From: an uncultured Oscillospiraceae bacterium
GTDB taxonomy: Bacteria > Bacillota > Clostridia > Oscillospirales > Oscillospiraceae
Direction of reading: 5' to 3'
Assembly: GCA_910579965.1 (NCBI GenBank)
Contig: CAJTWF010000033.1
Location: 1 to 31,684, forward strand
Length of the DNA: 31,684 bases
Shown: positions 23,701 through 31,232 of the stretch, piece by piece
How the letters are laid out: every line of letters begins with the position of its first letter
Position numbering within the stretch: the stretch's first letter is position 1
Program-made: the position numbers and the translations under genes
The notes under the pieces: model-generated
What the model saw: the letters and a program-made list of their open reading frames with translations, nothing else
What the model was told of the DNA's origin: nothing
Databases searched by the model: none

Positions 23701-24433
23701 GAAGTACTGCGACTGCGACGCCTGCAAGCTGGCCAAGGCCATCCTGGACAAGAAGGAGTACCTGAACAAGAAGAGCGTGTGGATCTTCGGCGGCGACGGC
23801 TGGGCCTACGACATCGGCTACGGCGGCCTGGACCACGTGCTGGCCTCCGGCGAGGATGTGAACATCTTCGTGTTTGACACCGAGGTCTACTCCAACACCG
23901 GCGGTCAGGCCTCCAAGGCCTCCAACATCGGCCAGGTTGCCCAGTTTGCCGCTGCCGGCAAGGAGATGAAGAAGAAGAGCCTGAGCGAGATCGCCATGCA
24001 GTACGGCTACGTGTACGTGGCCCAGGTGGCCATGGGCGCCAACACCGCCCAGACCCTCAAGGCCATTGCCGAGGCCGAGGCCTATCACGGCCCCTCCCTC
24101 ATCATCGGCTATGCCCCCTGCGAGATGCACTCCATCAAGGGCGGCATGATGAACTGCCAGAAGGAGATGAAGAAGGCCGTGGACTGCGGCTACTGGAACC
24201 TGTTCCGCTTCAATCCCGCTCTGGCTGCCGAGGGCAAGAACCCCTTCGCCCTGGACAGCAAGGCTCCCGCCGGCGGTTACCGCGACTTCCTGATGAACGA
24301 GGCCCGCTACGCCCGTCTGACCCGGGAGTTCCCCGAGCGGTCTGAGGTCCTGTTCGCCCGGAACGAGGAGGCCGCCAAGGAGCGCTACGCCCACCTGATG
24401 AAGCTCATCGACCTGTACAAGGTAGAGGAGTAA
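20753..24433 (+). CDS. nifJ: Pyruvate:ferredoxin (flavodoxin) oxidoreductase
   Basis: A 1226-residue single-chain enzyme converting pyruvate and CoA to acetyl-CoA and CO2 while reducing ferredoxin. The start is the ATG at 20753 with AGGAGGAG upstream; an ATG at 20690 is in frame but lies at the transcript start and lacks a ribosome binding site. In order: the pyrimidine-binding domain (YPITPSSPMADLVD, about residues 29-42), the gamma domain, and domain III with the motif GVFMINC. Two 4Fe-4S motifs follow, CIQCNTCAYVCP (about 696) and CMGCGVCVEAC (about 753). The proximal cluster cysteines start with CAGCAE (about 818), and the TPP motif GDGWAYDIGYGGLDH is near 1014. It is slightly longer than most relatives. 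Monocistronic between a strong promoter and a strong terminator. Confidence 0.97.
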   Translation: MARKFKSMDGNNAAAHVSYAFSEVAAIYPITPSSPMADLVDQWSANGLKNIFGTQVKVVEMQSEAGAAGAVHGSLGAGALTSTYTASQGLLLMIPNMYKIAAEQLPTVFHVSARTVSTHALNIFGDHSDVMACRQTGFAMLAEGNVQEVMDLSPVAHLSAISGKVPFINFFDGFRTSHEIQKVAVWDFEDLKEMCDMEAVEAFRRHALNPEHPNTRGSHENGDIFFQHREACNKYYDELPAVVEKYMGKINEKLGTNYQLFNYYGAPDADRVIIAMGSICDVAEEVIDYMNAHGEKVGLVKVRLYRPFAADRLLSAIPATAKKIAVLDRTKEPGALGEPLYLDVVSALANAGMNDVKVIGGRYGLGSKDTPPSSVFAVYEELNAAQPRRQFTIGIVDDVTNLSLPEKEAPNTAAEGTIECKFWGLGGDGTVGANKNSIKIIGDHTDKYIQAYFQYDSKKTGGVTISHLRFGDKPIRSPYYINKADFVACHNPSYVTKGFKMVNDVKPGGVFMINCQWDFEELSHHLNAEAKQYIAKNNIQLYTINAIDLAAKIGMGKRTNTILQSAFFTLAKVMGQAEAIQYMKDAATKSYSKKGEDVVKMNHEAIDAGATAFVKIDVPADWANAADEKAGHELAGKPELVTMVKEILEPVGRMDGDSLPVSVFVPHVDGQFELGASAYEKRGVAVSVPTWDPDKCIQCNTCAYVCPHATIRAYALTEEEVKNAPEGLKTAPVKAGKGKGVYTYAIGVSPLDCMGCGVCVEACLAKDKAIKMVPQESEAAQAKVWDYLVKTAPKADMQDNTVKGSQFKQPYLEFSGSCAGCAETSYARLVTQLFGDRMYISNATGCSSIWGGPAATSPYCTNAEGKGPAWCNSLFEDNAEHGLGMYVGQKAVRNALAEETKALIAVEWAYQPLKDAAQKWLDTMEDGEANQAATKEYIALLEESLLTLDQNEAFLNSPKGAEVFGDKRDAMLAHVKELKASGEKYCDCDACKLAKAILDKKEYLNKKSVWIFGGDGWAYDIGYGGLDHVLASGEDVNIFVFDTEVYSNTGGQASKASNIGQVAQFAAAGKEMKKKSLSEIAMQYGYVYVAQVAMGANTAQTLKAIAEAEAYHGPSLIIGYAPCEMHSIKGGMMNCQKEMKKAVDCGYWNLFRFNPALAAEGKNPFALDSKAPAGGYRDFLMNEARYARLTREFPERSEVLFARNEEAAKERYAHLMKLIDLYKVEE

Positions 24434-24439
24434 GCTGAC

Positions 24440-24473
24440 ATTCTTTTCCGGAAAGGAAGAGAATTAAAAGAAC
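24440..24473 (+). repeat. Dispersed A/T-rich hairpin repeat
   Basis: TTCTTTTCC (24441-24449) pairs with GGAAGAGAA (24455-24463), with one wobble, followed by TTAAAAGAACC. The structure and tail match the copy between walR and walK and the inverted copy at 16480-16520. It lies seven bases after the nifJ stop, before the true terminator. Confidence 0.6.
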
Positions 24474-24500
24474 CTTTTGCGCAAAACGACGTTTCGCGCC

Positions 24501-24536
24501 AGGGCCGGAGGAATTTTTCCTCCGGCCCTCCTTTTT
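24501..24536 (+). terminator. nifJ intrinsic terminator
   Basis: AGGGCCGGAGGAA (24501-24513) pairs perfectly with 24517-24529, and CCTTTTT follows. It is a strong rho-independent terminator. Confidence 0.85.
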
Positions 24537-24560
24537 CCCCGCCCGCCCCGAAAATTCCCC

Positions 24561-24589
24561 TTGTCAAACGGCGGCAAACAGGCTAAAAT
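24561..24589 (+). promoter_or_regulatory. Promoter of the radical SAM operon
   Basis: TTGTCA (24561-24566) and TAAAAT (24584-24589) at 17-base spacing, 50 bases before the GTG start. Both hexamers match consensus at five of six bases. Confidence 0.6.
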
Positions 24590-24639
24590 AGGCTTGTTTA
24601 CCCTGGAAATCGAGGGTGGCTAGAAAAAGGAGATGAACT

Positions 24640-26475
24640 GTGGACAAGAGATTGGAAAGAATCCTGCCCCGTGTGCAGAAGCCCGCCCGGTACGTGGGCG
24701 GGGAATATAACGCCGTGATGAAGGACAAGGCCCAGGTGGATCTGCGCTTCGCCTTCTGCTTCCCGGACACCTACGAGATCGGCATGAGCAACCTGGGCTA
24801 CCGCATCCTCTACGGGGTGCTCAACGAGATGCCCGGGGTGTGGTGCGAGCGGGCCTTCGCCCCCTGGACGGACATGGAGGCGGAGCTGCGCGCCGCCGGC
24901 CTGCCCCTCTGCGCCCTGGAGTCCGGGGACCCGGTGGGGGAATTTGACGTCATCGGCTTCTCCGTGGGCTACGAGATGGCCTACACCGCCATGCTGAACA
25001 TGCTGGATCTGGCGGGCCTGCCCCTGCGCAGCGAGGACCGGACCGCCCTGACTCCCCTGGTCATCGCCGGCGGCACAGCCATGTACAACGCCGAGCCGGT
25101 GGCGGACTTCATCGACATGGCCCTCATCGGGGAGGGGGAGGAGCTGCTGCCGGAGGTGGTAGAGCTCTGCCGGAGGGCCAAGGCGGAGGGCTGGGACAAG
25201 CCCCGCCTCCTCCGGGCCGCCGCCCAAATCCAGGGGGTCTATGTGCCCAGCCTCTACGATGTGGATTACAAGGAGGACGGCACGGTCCGCGCCATCACCG
25301 CCCGGGACGGCGCGCCGGAGAAGGTGGTCAAGCGGGTGGTCCACCACATGGACAGGGCCTACTACCCCGCCAAAACCATCGTCCCCTCCACGGAGATCGT
25401 CCACGACCGGGTGACCCTGGAGGTCTTCCGGGGCTGCATCCGGGGGTGCCGGTTCTGCCAGGCGGGGTACGTCTACCGCCCGGTGCGCTGCAGGAGCCGG
25501 GAGCAGCTGGCCCGGTACGGCCAGGAGGCCATTGCCGACTCCGGCTACCAGGAGATGACCCTCAGCTCCCTGTCCACCAGCGACTACCCGGAGCTGGTGG
25601 GGCTGTGCGACGACCTGGAGGAGATGTGCCGGCAGAAGCACGTGAACCTGTCCCTGCCCTCCCTCCGGGCGGACAACTTCTCCATGGAGCTCATGGGCCG
25701 CCTCCAGCGGGGGCGGAAGGCGGGGCTCACCTTCGCCCCCGAGGCGGGCACCCAGCGGCTGCGGGACGCCATCAACAAGAACCTCACCGAGGAGGACCTC
25801 ACCGAGAGTCTGAAGACCGCCTTCTCCGGCGGGTGGAGCGCGGTGAAGCTCTACTTCATGCTGGGCCTGCCCACAGAGACGGACGAGGACGTGCTGGGCA
25901 TCGCGGAGATGGCCAGCCACGCCGTCCACACCTGGCGGGAGCACGCGTCCAACAAGAACCGGGGCCTGCGCATCACCGTGTCCACCTCCTGGTTTGTGCC
26001 CAAGCCCTTCACGGCCTTCCAGTGGGAGGCCCAGATCTCCCGGAGCGAGTATGAGCGGCGGGTGAGGCTGCTGCGGGAGGCCATCACCGCCAAGGCCGTC
26101 ACCTATAACTGGCACGACGGGGACACCAGCTTCCTGGAGGCGGTGCTGGCCCGGGGGGACCGGCGGCTGGGCCGGGTGCTGGAGCGGGCCTGCCGCAAGG
26201 GGGCCAGGCTGGACGCCTGGAGCGACTGCTTTGACCTGAACCGGTGGCTGGAGGCCTTTGCCGAGTGCGGCCTGGACCCGGCCTTCTACGCCAACCGGGA
26301 GCGGACCCGGGAGGAGATTCTCCCCTGGTCCATGATCTCCTGCTATGTATCGGACGACTATCTCTGGCGCCAGCGGCAGCTGGCCTATCAGTCCGTCACC
26401 ACCCCGGACTGCCGCACCCAGTGCAGCGGCTGCGGGGCCAACAGCGTGGAAGGGGGAGAGTGCTATCATGGCTAA
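24640..26475 (+). CDS. TIGR03960-family B12-binding-type radical SAM protein
   Basis: A 611-residue protein beginning at a GTG with AAAAAGGAG upstream. The N-terminal part (about 30-200) resembles a cobalamin-binding Rossmann domain: FAFCFPDTYEIGMSNLGYRI, DVIGFSVGYEMAYT and VIAGGTAMYNAEPV. The radical SAM core has the cluster motif Cys266-x3-Cys270-x2-Cys273 (RGCIRGCRFCQAG), then LTFAPEAGTQRLRD and KLYFMLGLPTETDEDV. A Cys-rich tail (CRTQCSGCGAN) closes it. It overlaps the DUF2344 gene by eight bases; the two are near-constant partners in Firmicutes and sometimes fused. The reaction is not established, though RNA modification has been suspected. Confidence 0.9.
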   Translation: MDKRLERILPRVQKPARYVGGEYNAVMKDKAQVDLRFAFCFPDTYEIGMSNLGYRILYGVLNEMPGVWCERAFAPWTDMEAELRAAGLPLCALESGDPVGEFDVIGFSVGYEMAYTAMLNMLDLAGLPLRSEDRTALTPLVIAGGTAMYNAEPVADFIDMALIGEGEELLPEVVELCRRAKAEGWDKPRLLRAAAQIQGVYVPSLYDVDYKEDGTVRAITARDGAPEKVVKRVVHHMDRAYYPAKTIVPSTEIVHDRVTLEVFRGCIRGCRFCQAGYVYRPVRCRSREQLARYGQEAIADSGYQEMTLSSLSTSDYPELVGLCDDLEEMCRQKHVNLSLPSLRADNFSMELMGRLQRGRKAGLTFAPEAGTQRLRDAINKNLTEEDLTESLKTAFSGGWSAVKLYFMLGLPTETDEDVLGIAEMASHAVHTWREHASNKNRGLRITVSTSWFVPKPFTAFQWEAQISRSEYERRVRLLREAITAKAVTYNWHDGDTSFLEAVLARGDRRLGRVLERACRKGARLDAWSDCFDLNRWLEAFAECGLDPAFYANRERTREEILPWSMISCYVSDDYLWRQRQLAYQSVTTPDCRTQCSGCGANSVEGGECYHG

Positions 26476-27130
26476 GCTGCGGCTTCTCTTTGTCAAGGAG
26501 GACCGGGCGGCGTACATCTCCCACCTGGACCTTCTGCGCACCTTCCAGCGGGCCTTCCTGCGCCTGGGGCTGGTGCTGCGCCACTCCCAGGGCTTCCACC
26601 CCCACCCCATCCTCTCCTTCGCCCTGCCTCTGCCGGTGGGACAGTGCAGCGACTGCGAGCTCCTGGACTTTGAGACCGTGGAGGACCTGGACGCCGCCGC
26701 CCTGCCGGCGGGGCTGAACCCCTTCCTGCCCCAGGGCATCCGGGTCCGGGCCTGCTACGCGCCGGCCTGGCCGGTGCGGGATCTGGCCCGGCTCTCCTGC
26801 CGCGCCGCCTTCCACTACGACAGGGGCGTGCCGGAGAACGGGGCCTCGGAGATCCAGGCCCTGCTCACCGGCCCCAGTCTGGTGATCCAGAAGCGGACCA
26901 AGCGCAAGAGCATGGCGGACGTGGATATCCGGCCCATGCTCCACGATCTGACTGTGAACGAGGAGCCGGGGGTGCTGCGGCTGGACGTGGTGGTGTCCGC
27001 CCAGAACCCGGGGCTGAACCCGGCCCTGCTGGGACAGGCGGTGGGTACGTATTTGCCGGCCCTGTCGCCGGATTTTGTCACCGTGCGGCGGCTGGAGCTG
27101 CTGGACGAGGGCGGCGGATGCTTCCGGTAG
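26468..27130 (+). CDS. TIGR03936-family DUF2344 protein
   Basis: A 220-residue protein starting at an ATG inside the end of the radical SAM gene, with AGGGGGAGAG upstream. It opens with the family pattern (LRLLFVKEDRAAYISHLDLL, then RTFQRAFLR), followed by SQGFHPHPILSFALPLPVG, which is typical of DUF2344. The function is unknown, but it is invariably linked to the radical SAM partner, so a subunit or substrate-binding role is likely. The C-terminus ends with GGGCFR. No terminator is visible before the next gene. Confidence 0.88.
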   Translation: MAKLRLLFVKEDRAAYISHLDLLRTFQRAFLRLGLVLRHSQGFHPHPILSFALPLPVGQCSDCELLDFETVEDLDAAALPAGLNPFLPQGIRVRACYAPAWPVRDLARLSCRAAFHYDRGVPENGASEIQALLTGPSLVIQKRTKRKSMADVDIRPMLHDLTVNEEPGVLRLDVVVSAQNPGLNPALLGQAVGTYLPALSPDFVTVRRLELLDEGGGCFR

Positions 27131-27179
27131 TTGGAAAAAAATTGAAATCTAAGGGTTAGAATGAGACAACGTGTGTAAA

Positions 27180-27222
27180 ACGGCGGGTACCCGCCGTCTC
27201 AGACCGGACCAGTCCGGTCTGA
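27180..27222 (+). promoter_or_regulatory. Two tandem palindromes ahead of the GT2-GtrA gene
   Basis: ACGGCGGGTACCCGCCGT (27180-27197) is a perfect 18-base palindrome. One base later, TCAGACCGGAC and GTCCGGTCTGA (27199-27209 and 27212-27222) pair around a 2-base loop. Both sit just before the AAAGGAGGG ribosome binding site (27225). There is no T-run after them, so they look more like operators or a structured leader than a terminator. No clear promoter is visible; the AT-rich stretch 27131-27165 is the likely place. Confidence 0.6.
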
Positions 27223-27239
27223 CCAAAGGAGGGCTGGCT

Positions 27240-28361
27240 ATGGGGAAAGACGAGGGAGGCGCGGCTATGGAAAGGGGAACAGAGCTGGCAGGGTGCATTG
27301 TGATGATTCCGGCGCTGGACCCGGGTCCGGACCTGGCGGCCTACGCCGCCGCCCTGCTGGCGCGGGGCCCGGAGGCCCTGGTGGTGGTGGACGACGGCAG
27401 CGGCCCGGGGAGCCGGGAGGTGTTCGCGGCCCTGGAGGCCATGGACCGGTGCACAGTGCTGCGCCACCCGGTGAACCGGGGCAAGGGCCGGGCCATGAAG
27501 ACCGCCTTTGCGTACATCTTAAACCAGAGCGCCTGGACCGGCTGCGCCGTGGTCACCGCCGACGCCGACGGCCAGCACGATGCCGCCGACGTGTGCGCCG
27601 TGGGCCGGGCCGCCCGGGAGGAGGGCGGCAAGCTGGTGCTGGGGGTGCGGAACCTGCGCCTGCCCAGCGTCCCCGCCCGGTCCAAGGTGGGCAACCGGCT
27701 GAGCAGCTGGGCCTTCCACAGCCTCTACGGGGTCCGGCTGGAGGACACCCAGACCGGCCTGCGGGGAGTGCCCTGGGAGCTGCTCTCCTGGTGCGGCGAG
27801 ATCAAGGGGGAGCGGTTCGAGTACGAGATGAACATGCTCATCCGGGCGGCCCGGGAGCGCCGGGAGCTGCGGGAGGTCACCATCCAGGTGATCTACTTTG
27901 ACAACAACCGGGGCACCCACCTGCGGGCGGTCCGGGATTCCTGGCGGGTATTTCTGGTGCTGGCCTCCGGGCTGGGGTGGTACGCCGTGTCCTCCGTGCT
28001 CTCGGCGGTGACGGACGTGCTGGCCTTCTGGCTGTGCAGCGCGGTGGTCTTCCGGTCCCTGACGCCCCTGTACTGCTACTGGTGGTCCACCCTCACGGCC
28101 CGGGCCCTGTCCTCCTCCCTGAACTACACCCTCAACCGGCGCTATGTCTTCGGGGCCCGGCCCCGGGGGCGGACCCTTCTGCGCTACTACATCCTGTGGG
28201 GGAGCCAGCTGCTGTGCTCCTACCTGCTCCTGCTGGCCCTGGAGCGGCTGCTGCCGGGGATCTATCCCACAGTGAACAAGGCCCTGGGGGACATCATCCT
28301 GGCCCTGTGCAGCTACCAGATTCAGCTGCGCTGGGTCTTTCGGGAGGACGGCAGGCCATGA
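27240..28361 (+). CDS. Bifunctional family 2 glycosyltransferase-GtrA protein
   Basis: A 373-residue fusion. The ATG at 27240 follows AAAGGAGGG; an ATG nine codons later also has a usable site. The N-terminal half is a GT-A glycosyltransferase of the dolichyl-phosphate mannose synthase kind: ALVVVDDGSG (residues 46-55), NRGKGRAMKTAF, and the catalytic DADGQHD (about 109-115), then a QTGLRG motif. The C-terminal part (about 240-370) is a GtrA domain with four hydrophobic helices and a LNYTLNRRYVF motif. Such fusions make or flip polyprenyl-phosphate-linked sugars for cell-surface glycosylation. It overlaps the next gene by four bases (ATGA). Confidence 0.88.
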   Translation: MGKDEGGAAMERGTELAGCIVMIPALDPGPDLAAYAAALLARGPEALVVVDDGSGPGSREVFAALEAMDRCTVLRHPVNRGKGRAMKTAFAYILNQSAWTGCAVVTADADGQHDAADVCAVGRAAREEGGKLVLGVRNLRLPSVPARSKVGNRLSSWAFHSLYGVRLEDTQTGLRGVPWELLSWCGEIKGERFEYEMNMLIRAARERRELREVTIQVIYFDNNRGTHLRAVRDSWRVFLVLASGLGWYAVSSVLSAVTDVLAFWLCSAVVFRSLTPLYCYWWSTLTARALSSSLNYTLNRRYVFGARPRGRTLLRYYILWGSQLLCSYLLLLALERLLPGIYPTVNKALGDIILALCSYQIQLRWVFREDGRP

Positions 28362-29020
28362 CCCGGGGGAAGCTCTTCTTCGCCAGCCGGCCCTTCATCC
28401 GTCTGGTGGTGGGCCGCTGGAGCGTCCAGGCGCCGCCGCCGGAGGGGCCCACGGTGTTCGTGTGCAGCCACGGCGACATGGCCGGCCCCCTGGCAACCCA
28501 GTGCTGGCTGCCCTTCCCCACCCGGCCCTGGGTGCTCCATGTGTTTCTGAGCCGGGAGGAGTGCCGGCGGCAGTACCGGGACTACACCTTTACCCAGCGC
28601 TTCGGTCTGCCCAGGCCGGCGGCCGCCCTTCTGGCCTGGGCCGTGTCGGGGTACGCCAGCGCCCTGGTCCGCTCCGTGGGGGCCATCCCGGTGTACCGGG
28701 GCTCTGCGCGGCTCAAGGAGACCTTCCGCCGCACGGTGGAGGCCCTCCAGGCCGGGGATCCTGTCATCGTGTTCCCGGATGTGGACTACACCGACAGGTC
28801 CGGGGATATGGGGGAGATATACGATGGATTTCTGCTGATTGACCGGTTCTGGCAGCGGGTGTCGGACACGCCCCTGGACTTCGTGCCGCTGCGGCTGGAC
28901 CGGAAGGCGCGGCGGATCGCCGCCGGAGAGGCGGTGCGCTTTGACCGGACCGCACCCCGGCAGGGGGAGACGGTCCGGGTGCGGGAGGCGCTGCTGCGGG
29001 GCCTGAACGGGGAGATATGA
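28358..29020 (+). CDS. Acyltransferase-like (PlsC-related) protein with altered motif
   Basis: A 220-residue protein translationally coupled to the GT2-GtrA gene. It resembles the 1-acylglycerol-phosphate acyltransferase fold: a strand-turn with His38 (VFVCSHGDMAGPL), a conserved-looking VGAIPVYRGSARLKETFRRT that would be the substrate-binding block, and IVFPDVDYTDRS in place of the FPEG block. The classical H-x4-D catalytic pair is incomplete: His38 is present but the residue five further is Gly, with Asp only at +2. It may be a divergent enzyme or an inactive relative. Genes of this kind are often found next to GT2-GtrA fusions in Clostridia, suggesting lipid-linked envelope modification. 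Confidence 0.65.
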   Translation: MTRGKLFFASRPFIRLVVGRWSVQAPPPEGPTVFVCSHGDMAGPLATQCWLPFPTRPWVLHVFLSREECRRQYRDYTFTQRFGLPRPAAALLAWAVSGYASALVRSVGAIPVYRGSARLKETFRRTVEALQAGDPVIVFPDVDYTDRSGDMGEIYDGFLLIDRFWQRVSDTPLDFVPLRLDRKARRIAAGEAVRFDRTAPRQGETVRVREALLRGLNGEI

Positions 29021-29052
29021 AACAGGCTCTGAAGAGAGAGGAGAGGATTGCC

Positions 29053-29727
29053 ATGCCCTATAAGCTCCTCATTGCCGACGACGAGCGGGACATCACCGAC
29101 ATGCTGGCCAGCTACTTCCGCCGCCGGGGCTGCGACGTGCTCACCGCCTACGGCGGGGAGGAGGCCATCGCCCTGTCCGCCCGGGAGCCGGATCTGATAT
29201 TGCTGGATGTGAGTATGCCGGATGTGGACGGGCTGGAGGTCTGCCGCCGCATCCGGCAGGACGTGGCCTGCCCCATTCTGTTCCTCACTGCCCGGGTGGA
29301 GGACGGGGACAAGCTGCGGGGCTTTGCCGCCGGCGGGGACGAGTACATCGTCAAGCCCTTCTCCATCGACGTGCTGGGCGCCCAGGTGGAGGCCCATCTC
29401 CGCCGGGACAGCCGGCGGGCGGCCCCGGCCCGGCTCCGCTTTGACGGGGATCTGGTCATCAACTACTCGGACCGCACCCTCCGCTTCCAGGGCCGGGAGA
29501 TCCCACTGGCCAAGAAGGAGTTCGACATTCTGGCCTTTCTCTCCCAGAACCCTGGTCTGGTGTTTGACAAGGACCGGATCTACGAGCGGGTGTGGAGCTA
29601 CGACAGCGAGGGGGACAGCTCCGTGGTGGCCGAGCACATCCGCCGCATCCGGGGGAAGCTGGCCGCCGCCGGGGCGAAGCGCTACATTGAGACGGTCTGG
29701 GGGTGCGGCTACCGGTGGAGCAGGTGA
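29053..29727 (+). CDS. OmpR-family response regulator
   Basis: A 224-residue regulator started at an ATG after GAGAGGA; an in-frame ATG at 29017 overlaps the previous stop (ATGA) and would add 12 residues. The receiver has DDE at 9-11, phospho-acceptor Asp52 (ILLDVSMPD), the LTAR switch and a Lys in YIVKPFS. The effector is a winged helix with LAKKEFDILAFLSQNPG and a terminal TVWGCGYRW hairpin. Its GTG-starting kinase partner follows with a four-base overlap. The target genes are unknown; the upstream glycosyltransferase and acyltransferase genes are the first candidates. Confidence 0.92.
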   Translation: MPYKLLIADDERDITDMLASYFRRRGCDVLTAYGGEEAIALSAREPDLILLDVSMPDVDGLEVCRRIRQDVACPILFLTARVEDGDKLRGFAAGGDEYIVKPFSIDVLGAQVEAHLRRDSRRAAPARLRFDGDLVINYSDRTLRFQGREIPLAKKEFDILAFLSQNPGLVFDKDRIYERVWSYDSEGDSSVVAEHIRRIRGKLAAAGAKRYIETVWGCGYRWSR

Positions 29728-31004
29728 GAGGACGGCGGTGGCGGGACATGGGCCTGCGGCCCGCCTACGCCCTGTACGCCCTGGCCGCCTTTGCCGCCGC
29801 CACCGCGCTGTGCATGGTTCTCAGCCGGGGCCTGGACAGCGTGCGGTGGAGCATCCTCCGGCGGTGCCTGGACAGCAGCGAGGTCTGCACCATCCAGCTG
29901 GAGGACCTGCCGGCGGCCGGCGGCTTCTCCTATGCGGTGCTCTACAGCGATGGGGAGGCCATAACCTTCTCCGCCGACGGGCGGGATCTGCGCCTGGAGC
30001 GGGATGTGGAGGGCGCGGCGCTGGAGCTGATGCTCACGCCGGAGATGCCCGCCGGGGACCGGCGGGCCTTTTTCCTCCTGGGGGCGGCGCAGCTGCTGCT
30101 GGTGCCCCTGTGCTACGGATGCTGCGCCGTGCTGTGCGCCGCCGCCTTCTACCGGCACAGGCTGGCGGAGGCCCTGCGCCTGCTGGAGGACGCCTCGGCC
30201 CGGATCGCCGCCGGGCGGCTGGACTTCTCCCTGCGCTACGGCCGGGAGGACGAGATGGGGCGGCTGTGCCGGTCCTTTGAGACCATGCGCTCCGCCCTGG
30301 CGGAGAACCAGCGGGCCATGTGGCGGCAGATGGAGGAGCGGGGGCGGCTGAACGCCGCCTTCTCCCACGATCTGCGCACGCCCCTCACCGTGCTCAAGGG
30401 CCACGCGGGGATGCTCCTCTCGGGCCTTCCCCGGGGGGAGCTGACAGAGGAGGAGGTCCTGGAGGAGGTGCGGGTGATGAGCCAGCACATTGACCGGCTG
30501 GAGGGCTACGTGGAGGCCATGGCCCAGCTGCGGCGGCTGGAGGACGTGGAGGTCCGGCGGGGCCCCACCAGCAGCCGGATGCTGCTCTCGGACCTGGCGG
30601 ACACGGCGGAGATCCTGCGAAATGGCCGGGACCTGGTGTGGACCGTCCACGGGGAGGGCGTGTGGAACGTGGACGGAGAGATCGTGGTCCAGGTGTGCGA
30701 GAACCTGCTGACCAACGCCTTCCGCCACAGCCGGAGCCAGGTGGAGGTGTCCGTGTCCGCCGAGGGGGGCGCGCTGTGCGTGGTGGTGTCCGACGACGGC
30801 CGGGGCTTCTCCCGCCGGGCCCTGGAGCGGGCCATGGAGCCCTTCTACCGGGAGGTCAGCGGCGGCCGGATGGGCATGGGCCTGCATATCTGCAAGCTCC
30901 TGTGCGAGCGCCACGGCGGGGATCTGTCCATCTGCAACAACGCCAAGGGCGGCGGTCTGGTCTGCGCCAGCTTCGCCTTCCAGGGCCCCCTGCTGAAAAA
31001 ATAA
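29724..31004 (+). CDS. Sensor histidine kinase
   Basis: A 426-residue kinase from a GTG overlapping the regulator stop (GTGA); an ATG at 29748 is an alternative. Two membrane helices (about 16-35 and 115-140) flank a short extracytoplasmic sensor of about 75 residues. The HAMP domain covers about 140-195. HisKA has His215 in FSHDLRTPLTVLKGH. HATPase has the N box VCENLLTNAFRHS, G1 DDGRGFS and G2 GMGLHICK. The compact sensor is the type seen in kinases that detect envelope stress or antimicrobial peptides, though no ligand is predictable. Its TAA stop codon is the left flank of the MITE-like element. Confidence 0.92.
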   Translation: MRGRRWRDMGLRPAYALYALAAFAAATALCMVLSRGLDSVRWSILRRCLDSSEVCTIQLEDLPAAGGFSYAVLYSDGEAITFSADGRDLRLERDVEGAALELMLTPEMPAGDRRAFFLLGAAQLLLVPLCYGCCAVLCAAAFYRHRLAEALRLLEDASARIAAGRLDFSLRYGREDEMGRLCRSFETMRSALAENQRAMWRQMEERGRLNAAFSHDLRTPLTVLKGHAGMLLSGLPRGELTEEEVLEEVRVMSQHIDRLEGYVEAMAQLRRLEDVEVRRGPTSSRMLLSDLADTAEILRNGRDLVWTVHGEGVWNVDGEIVVQVCENLLTNAFRHSRSQVEVSVSAEGGALCVVVSDDGRGFSRRALERAMEPFYREVSGGRMGMGLHICKLLCERHGGDLSICNNAKGGGLVCASFAFQGPLLKK

Positions 31005-31164
31005 GAACCTGTATTCATAGCCGAGGGATGAGGGATTGGCGGAGGATTTTGCCGTCAATCAAGGCAAATTTTCGCAGGCATCCTGACGGATGGCAAGAAA
31101 ATTGAACGAAGAGTGGCGGCAAAAGAGCCGCCAAGACCCATTCAGCGGCTGTGAATGCAGGTTC
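31005..31164. mobile_element. 160-bp MITE-like element with terminal inverted repeats
   Basis: GAACCTGTATTCATAGCCG (31005-31023) matches the reverse complement of 31146-31164 at 17 of 19 positions. TAA flanks it on both sides (31002-31004 and 31165-31167), as a 3-base target duplication would. There is no open frame. The core contains GC-rich self-complementary stretches (GGCGGC and GCCGCC near 31112-31129; TTTTGCC and GGCAAG). It shows no transposase and would depend on one elsewhere. The end sequence is shared with 13235-13309. Confidence 0.7.
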
Positions 31165-31167
31165 TAA

Positions 31168-31206
31168 GCCCCCGGCAGAGGACGCGGCGGTCTCTCTGCC
31201 GGGGGC
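31168..31206. terminator. Strong hairpin between convergent genes
   Basis: GCCCCCGGCAGAG (31168-31180) pairs perfectly with 31194-31206 around a 13-base loop. Few T residues follow on either strand. It is placed to end the kinase operon and the convergent chemotaxis gene. Confidence 0.65.
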
Positions 31207-31232
31207 TCTTCCTGCCCGAAAACGGCTCTTTT

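Noticed and set aside
20726..24394. Open frame of over 1200 codons antisense to nifJ
   Set aside because: It mirrors GC-rich codon bias of nifJ, is compositionally odd (Gly/Leu/His/Val repeats), lacks a ribosome binding site and matches no protein pattern.
24598..26739. Long antisense frame across the radical SAM gene
   Set aside because: Same codon-bias artefact; Pro/Gly/His-rich product without domains.
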